From Plantago ovata (Eukaryota > Streptophyta > Magnoliopsida > Lamiales > Plantaginaceae): a DNA stretch of 64,000 nucleotides. The DNA lies in the NCBI GenBank assembly GCA_028274465.1, contig CM051457.1:62248899-62312898 (forward strand), given 5' to 3'. Shown here in pieces: positions 45,438 through 56,053 of this stretch. A program made the position numbers and the translations under genes. A model generated the notes under the pieces. The model was not told the DNA's origin, did not search any database, and saw only the letters and a list, made by a program, of their open reading frames with translations. The first letter of the stretch is position 1, and each line of letters opens with the position of its first letter.

Positions 45438-46500
45438 CTAGATGTTACCGAGTGGTTTGGCCTCGGTCGGCTGAGTACACAAGATGTAAGGTATTGAGAT
45501 TACTCGAGGGCCCTTGTTAGTGATCATCGGACCCCGTGGTGGTGGTGGTGGTTCTACTAATAGATCGAATAGGGCGAACTCCTCCATCAGTATTCATGGT
45601 ATCCTCATTGTCCCTATTGTCTTCATTGTTACCATCATCATCATTAGAAGAGTTGCGTTGTCGAAGGGAAGCCTCAAGATTAGCCGCTGCAGCTATGGGG
45701 TTTTCCATTTGGTATCTCTCTAATAGCCCGTGAATTGTTGAAGGGGAAAGAGCCGTGCTCTTAGAGTCTCCTTCACCAATGTCCTCTACCCCATGGAAAT
45801 TACAGTAGGTTGTGATGAAACTCGGAAACACAGAGGTCTTCTTCTTCTTTGCCCAATGTCGCCCATATTCTTCATGGATGATGCTCCCGATGTCTATATG
45901 GTGCTCCCTTAATAAGCAGTCGAGGAGCACCCCAAAGAAGGGCTGGGTGTTCGTGTCATTATGTTTTGGAATCAAGTTAGCGATACGTAACTTCATCACC
46001 ACTATCGACTCAAGACTAAATCTGTCGTGATGAGGCCGCCCCGGTTGCTTCCTAGTCTCTCGAACCTTGCATTCCTTGTGGTAGATTTCTGTCGTGATAT
46101 TGCTTCCAATCCCTTTAGTGGTACGTGAATAGACATAAGAATGGTCATTCCCGGTGAATTCGCGTTCCACCATATGGATAAAGCGCGAAGTTGATGCAAA
46201 AGTCCATGGCTCGAACACACCTCTAACGAGATCACTCTCCTTCTCTTGAAGATTAGTATACCCAACATAGAACTCATGGAGAACGTCCTTGTCAAACCCT
46301 TCGACATGGTTGGAATCGAACCACCTCCAATACCTCATTGTAGCCAAACGAAAGTGCTCCTCTCTCTTTGTGGCATGGTACCTACAAACATCCATTAGTA
46401 CCTTGTACAACAAAAAGCTTCATGCATATGCAAATGCAAGAGTGCAACAAACGAGTAACTTCATCATCATGCCTAATCTTCAAAACACCAAGTCTAATCT
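45438..46500 (-). mobile_element. Athila A1 internal region, resumed
   Basis: After the CTAGA duplication, TGTTACCGAGTGGTTTGGCC matches the same place in A4 (62865 on). It carries the extra ORF (45517-46413) and is cut at 46500 by the TR-GAG array; the rest of A1 should lie beyond the right edge of the window. Confidence 0.85.
45517..46413 (-). CDS. A1 extra ORF downstream of pol (putative plant transposon protein domain)
   Basis: An open frame of 298 codons between the cut edge and the 3' LTR of A1, where Athila elements carry an env-like ORF. The middle part (FEPWTFASTSRFIHMVEREF, then HIDIGSIIHEEYGRHWAKK and VFPSFITTYCNFHGV) resembles the domain databases call putative plant transposon protein; this is from memory. 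The end is low-complexity: NDDDGNNEDNRDNEDT and a Thr run. There is no signal peptide or transmembrane segment, so an envelope role is not supported. The N-terminus may continue past 46413, but TR-GAG cuts the element at 46500. No stop breaks it. Confidence 0.65.
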   Translation of the reverse strand: MLYKVLMDVCRYHATKREEHFRLATMRYWRWFDSNHVEGFDKDVLHEFYVGYTNLQEKESDLVRGVFEPWTFASTSRFIHMVEREFTGNDHSYVYSRTTKGIGSNITTEIYHKECKVRETRKQPGRPHHDRFSLESIVVMKLRIANLIPKHNDTNTQPFFGVLLDCLLREHHIDIGSIIHEEYGRHWAKKKKTSVFPSFITTYCNFHGVEDIGEGDSKSTALSPSTIHGLLERYQMENPIAAAANLEASLRQRNSSNDDDGNNEDNRDNEDTMNTDGGVRPIRSISRTTTTTTGSDDH

Positions 46501-47185
46501 TGTAACGCCCCGTATTTTTTTTATTTTTCTTATTTAATTATTTTTATAATTATTTAATTACCTAAATAATTTATTTTATTTGGTAATTTATTTATTTCCT
46601 TCCCGCGTTATTAAACTCGAATTCGAAAGCTTCTTCGGGTTGTTGGGTCGAATTTACTAGAAACTGACTACCAGCCTATTCCCTTGGCCCATTTCGACAT
46701 AACCCATCTGCTGGCCCAATTCCATTTTCGTGGCCCAAGACTTTAAGCCCATCTCTTGGCCCATGTCATCAAAAAACCTTAACCTAAACCTTTCCCCAAT
46801 CTTCTCCTTTCCCTCATTCCCTTCACGCCACTACTGAGAAAAAGAAGGAAAAAAAAGAAAACAACTCTCTGCCTCTCTCACCTTCGCCCATCTTCACCAT
46901 TTCCATCTTGTTTCAACTTTCCATCCCAAGTCACCATCATCATCTCCATTGCTATCATCTATCATCATCAAAACCGCACCTCACCGCCATCGGCCCGTCA
47001 CCCTGTGCCATCCCGTCTGGGCCGCGCCGTCGAACCCCGTATGACCTGTCCCGTTCTCATTCCGTTCCCCTCCCGGCTTCGTTCTGCCCGTCATCTCCGG
47101 TCCCGTTGCCGCTGTCTCAGCGCCTCTCCGGTACGTTTCAGTTCGTTCGCGTGTCCTCCGTCACGTCCCGATCTAATTTCACCCG

Positions 47186-47283
47186 GTAAGCCTCCGTCTC
47201 TAGCTCGTGCGATTCTGTTTCTGTTGGGATTCAGTCTCGATTTGGATCTCGGATTGATCTCTTGCTTCTCGATTGATTCGTAG
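47186..47283 (+). other. Intron-like interval 1 in TR-GAG LTR
   Basis: Donor CCG|GTAAGC and acceptor TTCGTAG in LTR 1 (TTCGCAG in LTRs 2 and 3). About 98 bp, T-rich inside. Canonical signals only; splicing is not shown. Confidence 0.4.
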
Positions 47284-47359
47284 TAGTGGTTCTTGTTCCC
47301 TTCCGATCAGTCCGTCCCACGCGTGCTCTCTGTCCGGTTTCTGCCCGTTCGAACTTTCG

Positions 47360-47449
47360 GTAAGTCTCTGTTCGGCTCAATTCTGATTCGTTAAGATTAA
47401 ATCTCGAATTGAATCTTGGTTTAATCCCTACGTATCTTTTGATTCACAG
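47360..47449 (+). other. Intron-like interval 2 in TR-GAG LTR
   Basis: Donor TTCG|GTAAGT and acceptor TTTGATTCACAG, about 90 bp. The same in all three LTR copies. Confidence 0.4.
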
Positions 47450-48121
47450 TTTACTTTGTTACCGGTTCGTTAGAAGGTAACGATCTGCCCTGTTCTTCTT
47501 TTACGCTTTCCATCTTTTCTTTTATTCCCGTTTTACCCCTGCTGTACTTTGACCTCGAAACTGAACCGGGACTTAGGGTAGATTGGGAATGTGAATGTTG
47601 TTGGTAGACTGTTTGACCTTGATTTACGCATGTTGACCGAATCTGGACAGTTTGACCTCGTGTATTGACTGACTTGGACCTTGGTGAATTTATTTGAGGA
47701 AACTTGGGGACTGATTGGTAATAATTAAAACCTGTGAGGACTTGTTTTGAGATCTCTGGAAAATTAAAGGACCTTTTTACAATTATGCTTTGACCAATCT
47801 TGACTGACAGGGGACTAGATTAGGAGATTTTTGGACTTGTGTAGACTGTCGTGCATGTTTTGAGATTTGTTGGACTTATTTGTACTTTCTGAAAATTAAA
47901 AAGGACTTTTCTGCAATTACGGTTTGACGATAAACTAGTAATTTCACTTTTGAACAGTATTTTAGTCGAAGTATAAGTTGTTTTGGTTTCTGAAAAGGGT
48001 TTTCTGTTTTACTTTTACTACTGAGAGTTATTTATGTAAACAAAAGTTAAAAGTCTTTTCTTAAACAACTATTCATGTTTAATTACTTTTTGTTTCAGCA
48101 TTAAGTGACAAGTAGACTTGC

Positions 48122-48195
48122 TAGTTTAGTTTGTTTGTGAGTTAGAGTTTAACATAGAGGTCCCGAGTTCAAACCCCACCTTCACCACTTTTTCT
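48122..48195 (+). promoter_or_regulatory. tRNA-like Pol III module in TR-GAG LTR 1
   Basis: A-box-like TAGTTTAGTTTG (48122-48133) and B-box-like AGTTCAAACCC (48166-48176) are 32 bp apart, followed by a T5 run at 48189-48193. LTR 2 has the best A box (TAGTTTAGTTGG, 52914-52925). The T arm does not pair, so it is a degenerate tRNA-derived module. Confidence 0.5.
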
Positions 48196-48328
48196 CCGAT
48201 TACCTTCTTTATCGTTTCGTTTTCCGTTCCTACTTAAGGTAGTAACTTGGAGTTTCTCTTTAGGGTCCGTGCTATCCGTTGTTCCGTAGCTGCTTTTCGA
48301 ATCCGTGCTAAGCTCAATCAACCTCAAG

Positions 48329-48513
48329 GTGAGTGTTCACCCCCAAAAGTTATCTATTTACAAAACCTGGAAGGCAATGTGTTATGCATGTATATATATA
48401 CTTACATGTATTGTATTCTGTATGCTTCCGTTTTTAAAGTAATTATGTCCTAAGTATGACTATTTTACTTTATTCTGTTTGGTACACTCTGTTCTGTACT
48501 AATTCTTCTGCAG
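48329..48513 (+). other. Intron-like interval 3 in TR-GAG LTR
   Basis: Donor CAAG|GTGAGT and acceptor TTCTTCTGCAG, 185 bp, with a T-rich 3' part. This is the strongest of the three pairs; repeated in LTR 2, and its donor half in LTR 3 before the break. Confidence 0.45.
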
Positions 48514-49339
48514 GAATATTTCTCGATATCTCGAGTACTATTTTGTTATTGATTGTTTGGTCTGTCTATCTGTTCTGTCTGTTTCTGTTTGGCCGGTCGA
48601 TTAGGTTGTAATTAGGTAGACTTGGGTAGTGTGGACTATCGAGTTTATTTGATTATTTCCTAGTCTATTCCCTTTTAGACGCGAGGCAGAAGTCGCTGAG
48701 GTCTATTAGGGTCGTAGGATCTGTTTCCCCAAAGTACACGGGGCTCTGTTTCTGTCTAGAGAAGGCCATCTCTGGACGGAGTTACAAGGGCAATCTGGGA
48801 GTAGGAGCAATAAGGCGGGCTGCACCAACGAAATCTGCTCTGTTCTGTTATCTGTCTGTCTTTTCTGTTCTGTTGTCTGTTTGTTTCATTTGTTCCGTTA
48901 TCCGTTTCTATATGTTATCATATGTGTTGCAAATTCTTTTGTTTTAAAACTTGTTTATCTTTTCTGTCTGTTAAAATTCGAACCTCACTGAGATCCTTTA
49001 TCTCACACTCTTTCTGTTTTCAAAATCCCTTCCTTGTAGATTCTGCTGAAGGAGACCGAGTCTAGACATCCAGCGACTGAGAGTGGGAACTGGGGCTTTC
49101 GTTGGGATTTATTTGTTTTTTTGAAAATAAGAAGAAAAACTATTTATATTCTTCACTATCCGTTAAATGTTTTTTTTTTGAAATTTTCATAGTTACCGTT
49201 GGATATTTTGAGTGTGTTTGCACATTGGCGCCAAAATCTGTTATTGCATTTATTGTGGACCGTTGTCCTTTGGATTATTTCAAATGTTTTTTTTTTCCGA
49301 TTAAAAATATTTCATTTTAAAATTCGATACCGTTACAGT

Positions 49340-49351
49340 TGGTATCAGAGC
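49340..49351 (+). other. TR-GAG primer binding site 1 (initiator tRNA-Met)
   Basis: TGGTATCAGAGC two bases after the LTR end, giving plus orientation. Confidence 0.92.
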
Positions 49352-49879
49352 TTGAGTTCGAACTCAAGCTTGCTAGGATAGGATCTTTTGACCTTTTGGG
49401 GTGTGTGTCAGGGTCCGAGTCGCTGGATTTAGTTACACGTTTTTTGTTTAAATCTTCGTCTGAGTCTTTCGTACTAACTCTGCACCGCAATTCTGTTATG
49501 ATTCTGATATAGCTCTCTGTTATTGCCATTTGATGCTTGATTGATAATTAAGTTGCTTGCATGGTTTTGTCCAAAAGTTTTGAAATGACTTATCTGCCTG
49601 GTTACTAAATCAAGTTCTTTTCCTTATGGCATGGTATTATTGTTGACTCTGTTAACTTTTACCGAGATTGTTCTCCTGATTTTGCTGCTTTAAGTTAATC
49701 GCATGTTATGCTGTTTAAAGGTGTTTTATGTCTTATGCAATTATTAATTGCATGCTACACACTTTCATTTATGCAATAGTTTCACCTTAAGTTTTTTGCC
49801 TTAGTTCTCGTTATGCCTTAGGATAGTCTCACTCGAAGACGATTAACGACGTTACTTACCTTAGACTAATTGCGATAGG
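49352..49879 (+). other. TR-GAG leader 1
   Basis: Untranslated 528-bp leader between primer site and gag, T-rich, with no ORF of note. Confidence 0.6.
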
Positions 49880-51031
49880 ATGGCTCCAAGGAACAACACC
49901 CGCAATGGCAATGGCAATAGCAACACCAATGACGACAGGAACGACAACAATAAAAACAACCAGGACCAAGTGGAGCGGATCATTGCAGCTTTGGGAAACT
50001 TCATTGAGAACATGCGCCATGCTGGACCGCAAATTGCTCAGCCGGTTACACCGCCACCACCACCGACTCAAACGATCGATCAAGCTGCTGAACGTTTCAC
50101 TCGTTTCCATCCCGATAGGTTCGATGGGGCACCCAATGCCCGCAAAGCTGAGCTTTGGCTGGAGAGCATGGAGAATCTGTTCTCGATCTTACACTACCCT
50201 GATGAAAGGAGGATTGAGCTCGCGGCTTTCCAGTTTGAAGGAGCAGCAAGAAATTGGTGGAGAACCGTAGATGCAAGGTGGAGACAAGAAGCAGTTGCCC
50301 GCACTTGGAAGAACTTCGAGAAGGAGTTCATGGATAAGTTCGTGCCTCTCCTAGTTCGCGAGAACAGGAGAGATGAGTTCCAAGACTAGGTGCAAGGAAG
50401 AATGAATGTCGCCAATTACGACTCTGAGTTCACTCGACTGCAGAAGTACGTGCCGCACTTTCAGAACGACGAGAGGGAGAAGGTTCACCATTTTGTGAAG
50501 GGTCTGAACCCAGAGATGCGTTACAGCCTGTTCGGTACTGACATTCCCACCTACATTAAGGTAGTGGAGTTAGCTGCTGAGGTAGAAAGTGGTCTGGGAG
50601 AACTCGAGAGCTTTGAACCCCAACGATCTCGAAAAAGGAGTTCTGGTAACAGGAGTAGCAAGGATGGCAAGGATCGTCGGTCCCCATCCAAGTATTCTCG
50701 TCGCCAACAGGAAAGTCGATCTCGTCATGTGGCTGAAAGTACTGAACAACCATCTCGAAGAAATTGCAATTTCTGCGGAGGCACAACTCACGAGGAGAAG
50801 AACTGTTGGAGGAAGCAAGGTGTATGCTTGGCATGTGGAAGCAAGGAGCATAAGATCAATGTTAGTCCGCGACGCAACTCCCTGATGGAAGAAGGAAGAT
50901 CTGGAGGCACCACTTCAAGGAATCAAGGAAGTAGTACAAAAGCTAAGCCAAGAGTTTATAGTATGATCGGATATGAGACTCCCTCAAGAAGAGTGGCTAA
51001 AGGTACGCTCATTTGGACGAACTTCTTATAA
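49880..51031 (+). pseudogene. TR-GAG gag copy 1 (one internal stop)
   Basis: A frame of 384 codons from MAPRNNTRNG. After an Asn-rich start and a Pro-rich linker comes the retrotransposon Gag domain: ERFTRFHPDRFDGAPNARKA, WLESMENLFSILHYP, AARNWWRT and FEKEFMDKFVPLLVR. A TAG at 50387-50389 follows EFQD, where copy 2 has Leu. The tail has two zinc knuckles: CNFCGGTTHEEKNC, and CLACGSKEHKINVS, in which the last Cys is Ser. It packages the RNA. No protease motif follows; the frame ends 280 bp before the next LTR. Confidence 0.9.
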
Positions 51032-51310
51032 GTTGGGTTTGTTTATCGAACTGCACTTCTTTCGATAGGATAGATTCACTTGAAGTTTAACTATCGACTA
51101 TTTGCTGAGGATTGATAGTTGGATGTTCTCGTTGAAGAGGCAAGCTTTAACTTCTTTAGGGTAGGTACGAATTTTATTAACCTTTGACTTGCGAACGTGT
51201 TCGTTTGACCCGGCGTTAGAAGTTTGAAGACATTCGATTATCCGTTCCACGTTCGTTAGTTCTACGCTAGTTAAGTTTCGAGGACGAAACTTCTTTTAAG
51301 GGGGGTGGAG
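51032..51310 (+). other. TR-GAG 3' untranslated region 1 with polypurine tract
   Basis: No pol sequence lies between gag and the LTR. It ends TTTTAAGGGGGGTGGAG, the purine tract next to TGTAACG. Confidence 0.85.
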
Positions 51311-54129
51311 TGTAACGCCCCGTATTTTTTATTTTTATTTTTTTATTTAATTATTTTTCTAATAATTTAATTACCTAAATAATTTATTTTATTTTGCAAT
51401 TTATTTATTTTCCTTCCCGCGTTATTAAACTCGAATTCGAAAGCTTCTTCGGGTTGTTGGATCGAATTTACTAGAGACTGACTACCAGCCTATTTCCTTG
51501 GCCCATTTCGACATAACCCATCTGCTGGCCCAATTCCATTTTCGTGGCCCAAGACTTAAAGCCCATCTCTTGGCCCATGTCATCAAAAACCCTAAACCTA
51601 AACCTTTCCCCAATCTTCTCCTTTCCCTCATTCCCGAAGGAAAAAAAAAAAAACAACTCTCTGCCTCTCTCACCTTCGCCCATCTTCACCATTTCCATCT
51701 TGTTTCAACTTTCCATCCCAAGTCACCATCATCATATCCATTGCTATCATATATCATCATCAAAACCGCACCTCACCGCCGCCGGCCCGTCACCCTGCGC
51801 CATCCCGTCTGGGCCGCGCCGTCGAACCCCGTACGGCCTGTCCCGTTCTCGTTCCGTTCCCCTCCCGGCTTCGTTATGCCTGTCATCTCCGGTCCCACAG
51901 CCGCCGTCTCAGCGCCTCTCTGGTACGTTTCAGTTCGTTCGTGTGTCCTCCGTCACGTCACGATCTAATTTCACCCAGTAAGCCTCCGTCTCTAGCTCGT
52001 GCGATTATGTTTCTGTTGGGATTCACTCTCGATTTGGATCTCGGTTTGATCTCTTGCTTCTCGATTGATTCGCAGTCGTTGTTCTTGTTCCATTCCGATC
52101 AGTCCGTCCCGCGCGTGCTCTCTGTCCGGTTTCTACCCGTTCGAACTTTCGGTAAGTCTCTGTTCGGCTCAATTCCGATACGTTAAGATTAAATCTCGAA
52201 TTGAATCTTGGTTTAATCCCTACGTATCTTTTGATTCACAGTTTACTTTGTTACCGGTTCGTTAGAAGGTAACGATCTGCCCTGTTCTTCTTTTACGCTT
52301 TCCATCTTTTCTTTTATTCCCGTTTTACCCCTGCTGTACTTTGACCTCGAAACTGAACCGGGACTTAGGGTAGATTTGGAATGTGAATGTTGTTTGTAGA
52401 CTGTTTGACCTTGATTTACGCATGTTGACCGAATCTGGACAGTTTGACCTCATGTATTGACTGACCTGGACCTTGGTGAATTTATTTGAGGAAACTTGGG
52501 GAATGATTGGTAATAATTAAAACCTGTGAGGACTTGTTTTGCGATCTCTGGAAATTTAAAGGACCTTTTTACAATTATGTTTTGACCAATCTTGACTGAC
52601 AGGAGACTAGATTAGGAGATTTTTGGACTTGTGTAGACTGTCGTGCATGTTTTGAGACTTGTTGGACTTATTTGTACGTTCTGAAAATTAAAAAGGACTT
52701 TTCTGCAATTACGGTTTGAGGGTAAACTAGTAATTTCACTTCTGAACAGTATTTTAGTCGAAGTATAAGCTGTTTTGGTTTGTGAAAAGGGTTTTCTGTT
52801 TTACTTTTACTACTGAGAGTTATTTATGTAAACAAAAGTTAAAAGTCTTTTCTTAAACAACTATTCATGTTTAATTACTTTTTGTTTCACCATTAAGTGA
52901 CAAGTAGACTTGCTAGTTTAGTTGGTTTGTGAGTTAGAGTTTAACATAGAGGTCCCGAGTTCAAACCCCACCTTCACCACATTTTCTCCGATTACCTTCT
53001 TTATCGTTTCGTTCTCCGTTCCTACTTAAGGTAGTAACTTGGAGTTTCTCTTTAGGGTCCGTGCTATCCGTTGTTCCGTAGCTGCTTTTCGAATCCGGGC
53101 TAAGTTCAATCAACTTCAAGGTGAGTGTTCACCCCCAAAAGTTATCTATTTACAAAATCTGGAAGGCAATGTGTTATGTATGTATATATATACTTACATG
53201 TATTGTATTCTGTATGCTTCCGTTTTTAAAGTAATTATGTCCTATGTATGACTATTTTACTTTATTCTGTTTGGTACACTCTGTTCTGTACTAATTCTTC
53301 TGCAGGAACATTTCTCGATATCTCGAGTACTATTTTATTATTGATTGTATGGTCTGTCTATCTGTTCTATCTGTTTCTGTTTGGCCGGTCGATTAGGTTG
53401 TAATTAGGTAGACTTGGGTAGTGTGGACTATCGAGTTTATTTGATTATTTCCTAGTCTATTCCCTTTTAGACGCGAGGCAGAAGTCGCTGAGGTCTATTA
53501 GGGTCGTAGGATTTGTTTCCCCAAAGTACACGGGGCTCTGTTTCTGTCTAGAGAAGGCCATCTCTGGAGGGAGTTACAAGGGCAATCTGGGAGTAGGAGC
53601 AATAAGGCGGGCTGCACCAACGAAATCTGCTCTGTTACGTTATCTGTCAGTCTTTTCTGTTCTGTTGTCTGTTTGTTTCATTTGTTCCGTTATCCGTTTC
53701 TATATGTTATCATATGTGTTGCAAATTCTTTTGTTTTAAAAATTGTTTATCTTTTCTGTCTGTTAAAATTCGAACCTCACTGAGATCTTTTATCTCACAC
53801 TCTTTCTGTTTTCAAAATCCCTTACTTGTAGATTCTGCTGAAGGAGACCGAGTTTAGACGTTCAGCGACTGAGAGTGGGAACTGGGGCTTTCGTTGGGAT
53901 TTATTTGTTTTTTTGAAAATAAGAAGAAAAACTATTTATATTCTTCACTATCCGTTACATGTTTTTGTTTTTGAAATTTTCATAGTTACCGTTGGATATT
54001 TTGAGTTTGTTTGCGCATTGGCGCCAAAATCTGTTATTGCATTTATTGTGGACCGTTGTCCTTTGGATTATTTAAAATGTTTCTTTTTCCGATTAAAAAT
54101 ATTTCATTTTAAAATTCGATACCGTTACA
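51311..54129 (+). repeat. TR-GAG LTR 2 (2819 bp), shared by both units
   Basis: As LTR 1, with small differences of a few percent at most by eye, including a telo-box-like AAAAACCCTAAACC (about 51585-51598). Pol III-like A box at 52914-52925 and B box at 52958-52968. Confidence 0.93.
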
Positions 54130-54131
54130 GT

Positions 54132-54143
54132 TGGTATCAGAGC
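54132..54143 (+). other. TR-GAG primer binding site 2
   Basis: TGGTATCAGAGC, as in unit 1. Confidence 0.92.
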
Positions 54144-54670
54144 TTGAGTTCGAACTCAAGCTTGCTAGGATAGGATCTTTTGACCTTTGGGGGTGTGTGT
54201 GAGGGTCCGAGTCGCTGGATTTAGTTACACGTTTTTCGTTTAAATCTTCGTCTGAGTCTTTCGTACTAACTCTGCACCGCCATTCTGTTATGATTCTGAT
54301 ACAACTCTCTGTTATTGCCATTTGATGCTTGATTGATTATTAAGTTGCTTGCATGGTTTTGTCCAAAAGTTTTGAAATGACTTATCTGCCTGGTTACTAA
54401 ATCAAGTACTTTTCCTTATCGCATGGTATTATTGTTGACTCTGTTTACTTGTACCGAGATTGTTCTCCTGATTTTGTTGCTTTAAGTTAATCGCATGTTA
54501 TGCTGTTTAAAGGTGTTTTATGTGTTATGCAATTATTAATTGCATGCTACACACTTTCATTTATGCAATAGTTTCACCTTAAGTTTTTGCCTTAGTTCTC
54601 GTTATGCCTTAGGATAGTCTCACTCGAAGACGATTAACGACGTTACTTACCTTAGACTAATTGCGATAGA
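54144..54670 (+). other. TR-GAG leader 2
   Basis: Same leader as in unit 1 with small changes; no gene. Confidence 0.6.
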
Positions 54671-55855
54671 ATGGCTCCAAGGAACAACACCCGCAACGGC
54701 AATGGCAATAGCAACACCAATGACGACAACAACGACAACAATGGAAACAACCAGGACCAAGTGGAGCGGATCATTTCAGCTTTGGGAAACTTTAGTGAGA
54801 ACATGCGCCATGCTGGACCGCAAATTGCTCAGCCGGTTACACCGCCACCACCACCGACTCAAACGATCGATCAAGCTGCTGAACGTTTCACTCGTTTCCA
54901 TCCTGACAGGTTCGATGGGGCACCCAATGCCCGCAAAGCTGAGCTTTGGATGGAGAGCATGGAGAATCTGTTCTCGATCTTACACTACCCTGATAAAAGG
55001 AGGATTGAGCTCGCGGCTTTCCAGTTTGTAGGAGCAGCAAGAAATTGGTGGAGGACCGTAGATGCAAGGTGGAGACAAGAAGCAGTTGCCCGCACTTGGG
55101 AGAACTTCGAGAAGGAGTTCATGGATAAGTTCGTGCCTCTCCTAGTTCGCGAGAACAGGAGAGACGAGTTCCAAGACTTGGTGCAAGGAAGAATGAATGT
55201 CGCCAATTACGACTCTGAGTTCACTCGACTGCTGAAGTACGTGTCGCACTTTCAGAACGACTAGAGGGAGAAGGTTCGCCATTTTGTGAAGGGTCTGAAC
55301 CCAGAGATCCATTACAACCTGTTCGGTACTGACATGCCCACCTACATTAAGGTAGTGGAGTTAGCTGCTGAGGTAGAAAGTGGTCTGGGAGAACTCGAGA
55401 GCTTTGAACCCCAACGATCTCGAAAAAGGAGTTCTGATCACAGGAGTAGCAAGGATGGCAAGGATCATCGGTCCCCATCCAAGTATGCTCGTCGCCAATA
55501 GGAAAGTCGATCTTGTCATGTGGCTGAAAGTACTGAACAACCATCTCGAAGAAATTGCAATTTCTGCGGAGGCACAACTCATGAGGAGAAGAACTGTTGG
55601 AGGAAGCAAGGTGTATGCTTGGCATGTGGAAGCAAGGAGCATAAGATCAATGTTTGTCCGCGACGCAACTCCTTGATGGAAGAAGGAAGATCTAGAGGCA
55701 CCGCTTCAAGGAATCAAGGAAGTAGTACAAAAGCTAAGCCAAGAGTTAATAGTATGATCGAACATGAGACTCCTCAAGGAGAGTGGCTAAAGGTACGCTC
55801 ATTTGGACGAACTTCTTATAAGTTGGGTTTGTTTGCACTTCTTTCGATAGGATAG
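54671..55855 (+). pseudogene. TR-GAG gag copy 2 (two internal stops)
   Basis: Same protein as copy 1, in one frame of 395 codons but with TAG at 55262-55264 (Glu in copy 1) and TAG at 55499-55501 (Gln in copy 1). It keeps the Leu that copy 1 lost and both zinc knuckles complete (CNFCGGTTHEEKNC and CLACGSKEHKINVC). The C-termini differ through a 1-bp indel near HETP. So the two copies are disabled at different places. Confidence 0.9.
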
Positions 55856-56053
55856 ATTCACTTGAAGTTTAATTATCGACTATTTGCTGAGGATTGATAG
55901 TTGGATGTTCTCGTTGAAGAGGCAAACTTTAACTTCTTTAGGGTAGTTCGAATTTTATTAACCTTTGACTTTCGAACGTGTTCGTTTGACCCGGCGTTAG
56001 AAGTTTGAAGACATTCGATTATCCATTCGAAACTTCTTTTAAGGGGGGTGGAG
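55856..56053 (+). other. TR-GAG 3' untranslated region 2 with polypurine tract
   Basis: Shorter than in unit 1 and again without pol; ends AAGGGGGGTGGAG before LTR 3. Confidence 0.8.

Larger units (their letters stand above)
46501..49337 (+). repeat. TR-GAG LTR 1 (2837 bp)
   Basis: Complete LTR. It contains a plant-gene-like CT-rich leader with AAACCTAAACC near 46790, three GT-AG intron-like intervals (47186-47283, 47360-47449 and 48329-48513) and a tRNA-like module at 48122-48195. An ORF of 93 codons (46908-47189) ends right at the first donor and is kept in all three LTRs. Confidence 0.93.

Noticed and set aside
50556-50885. ORFs of about 93 codons on both strands over TR-GAG gag
   Set aside because: Out-of-frame shadows of gag; repeated in copy 2 only because the DNA is duplicated.
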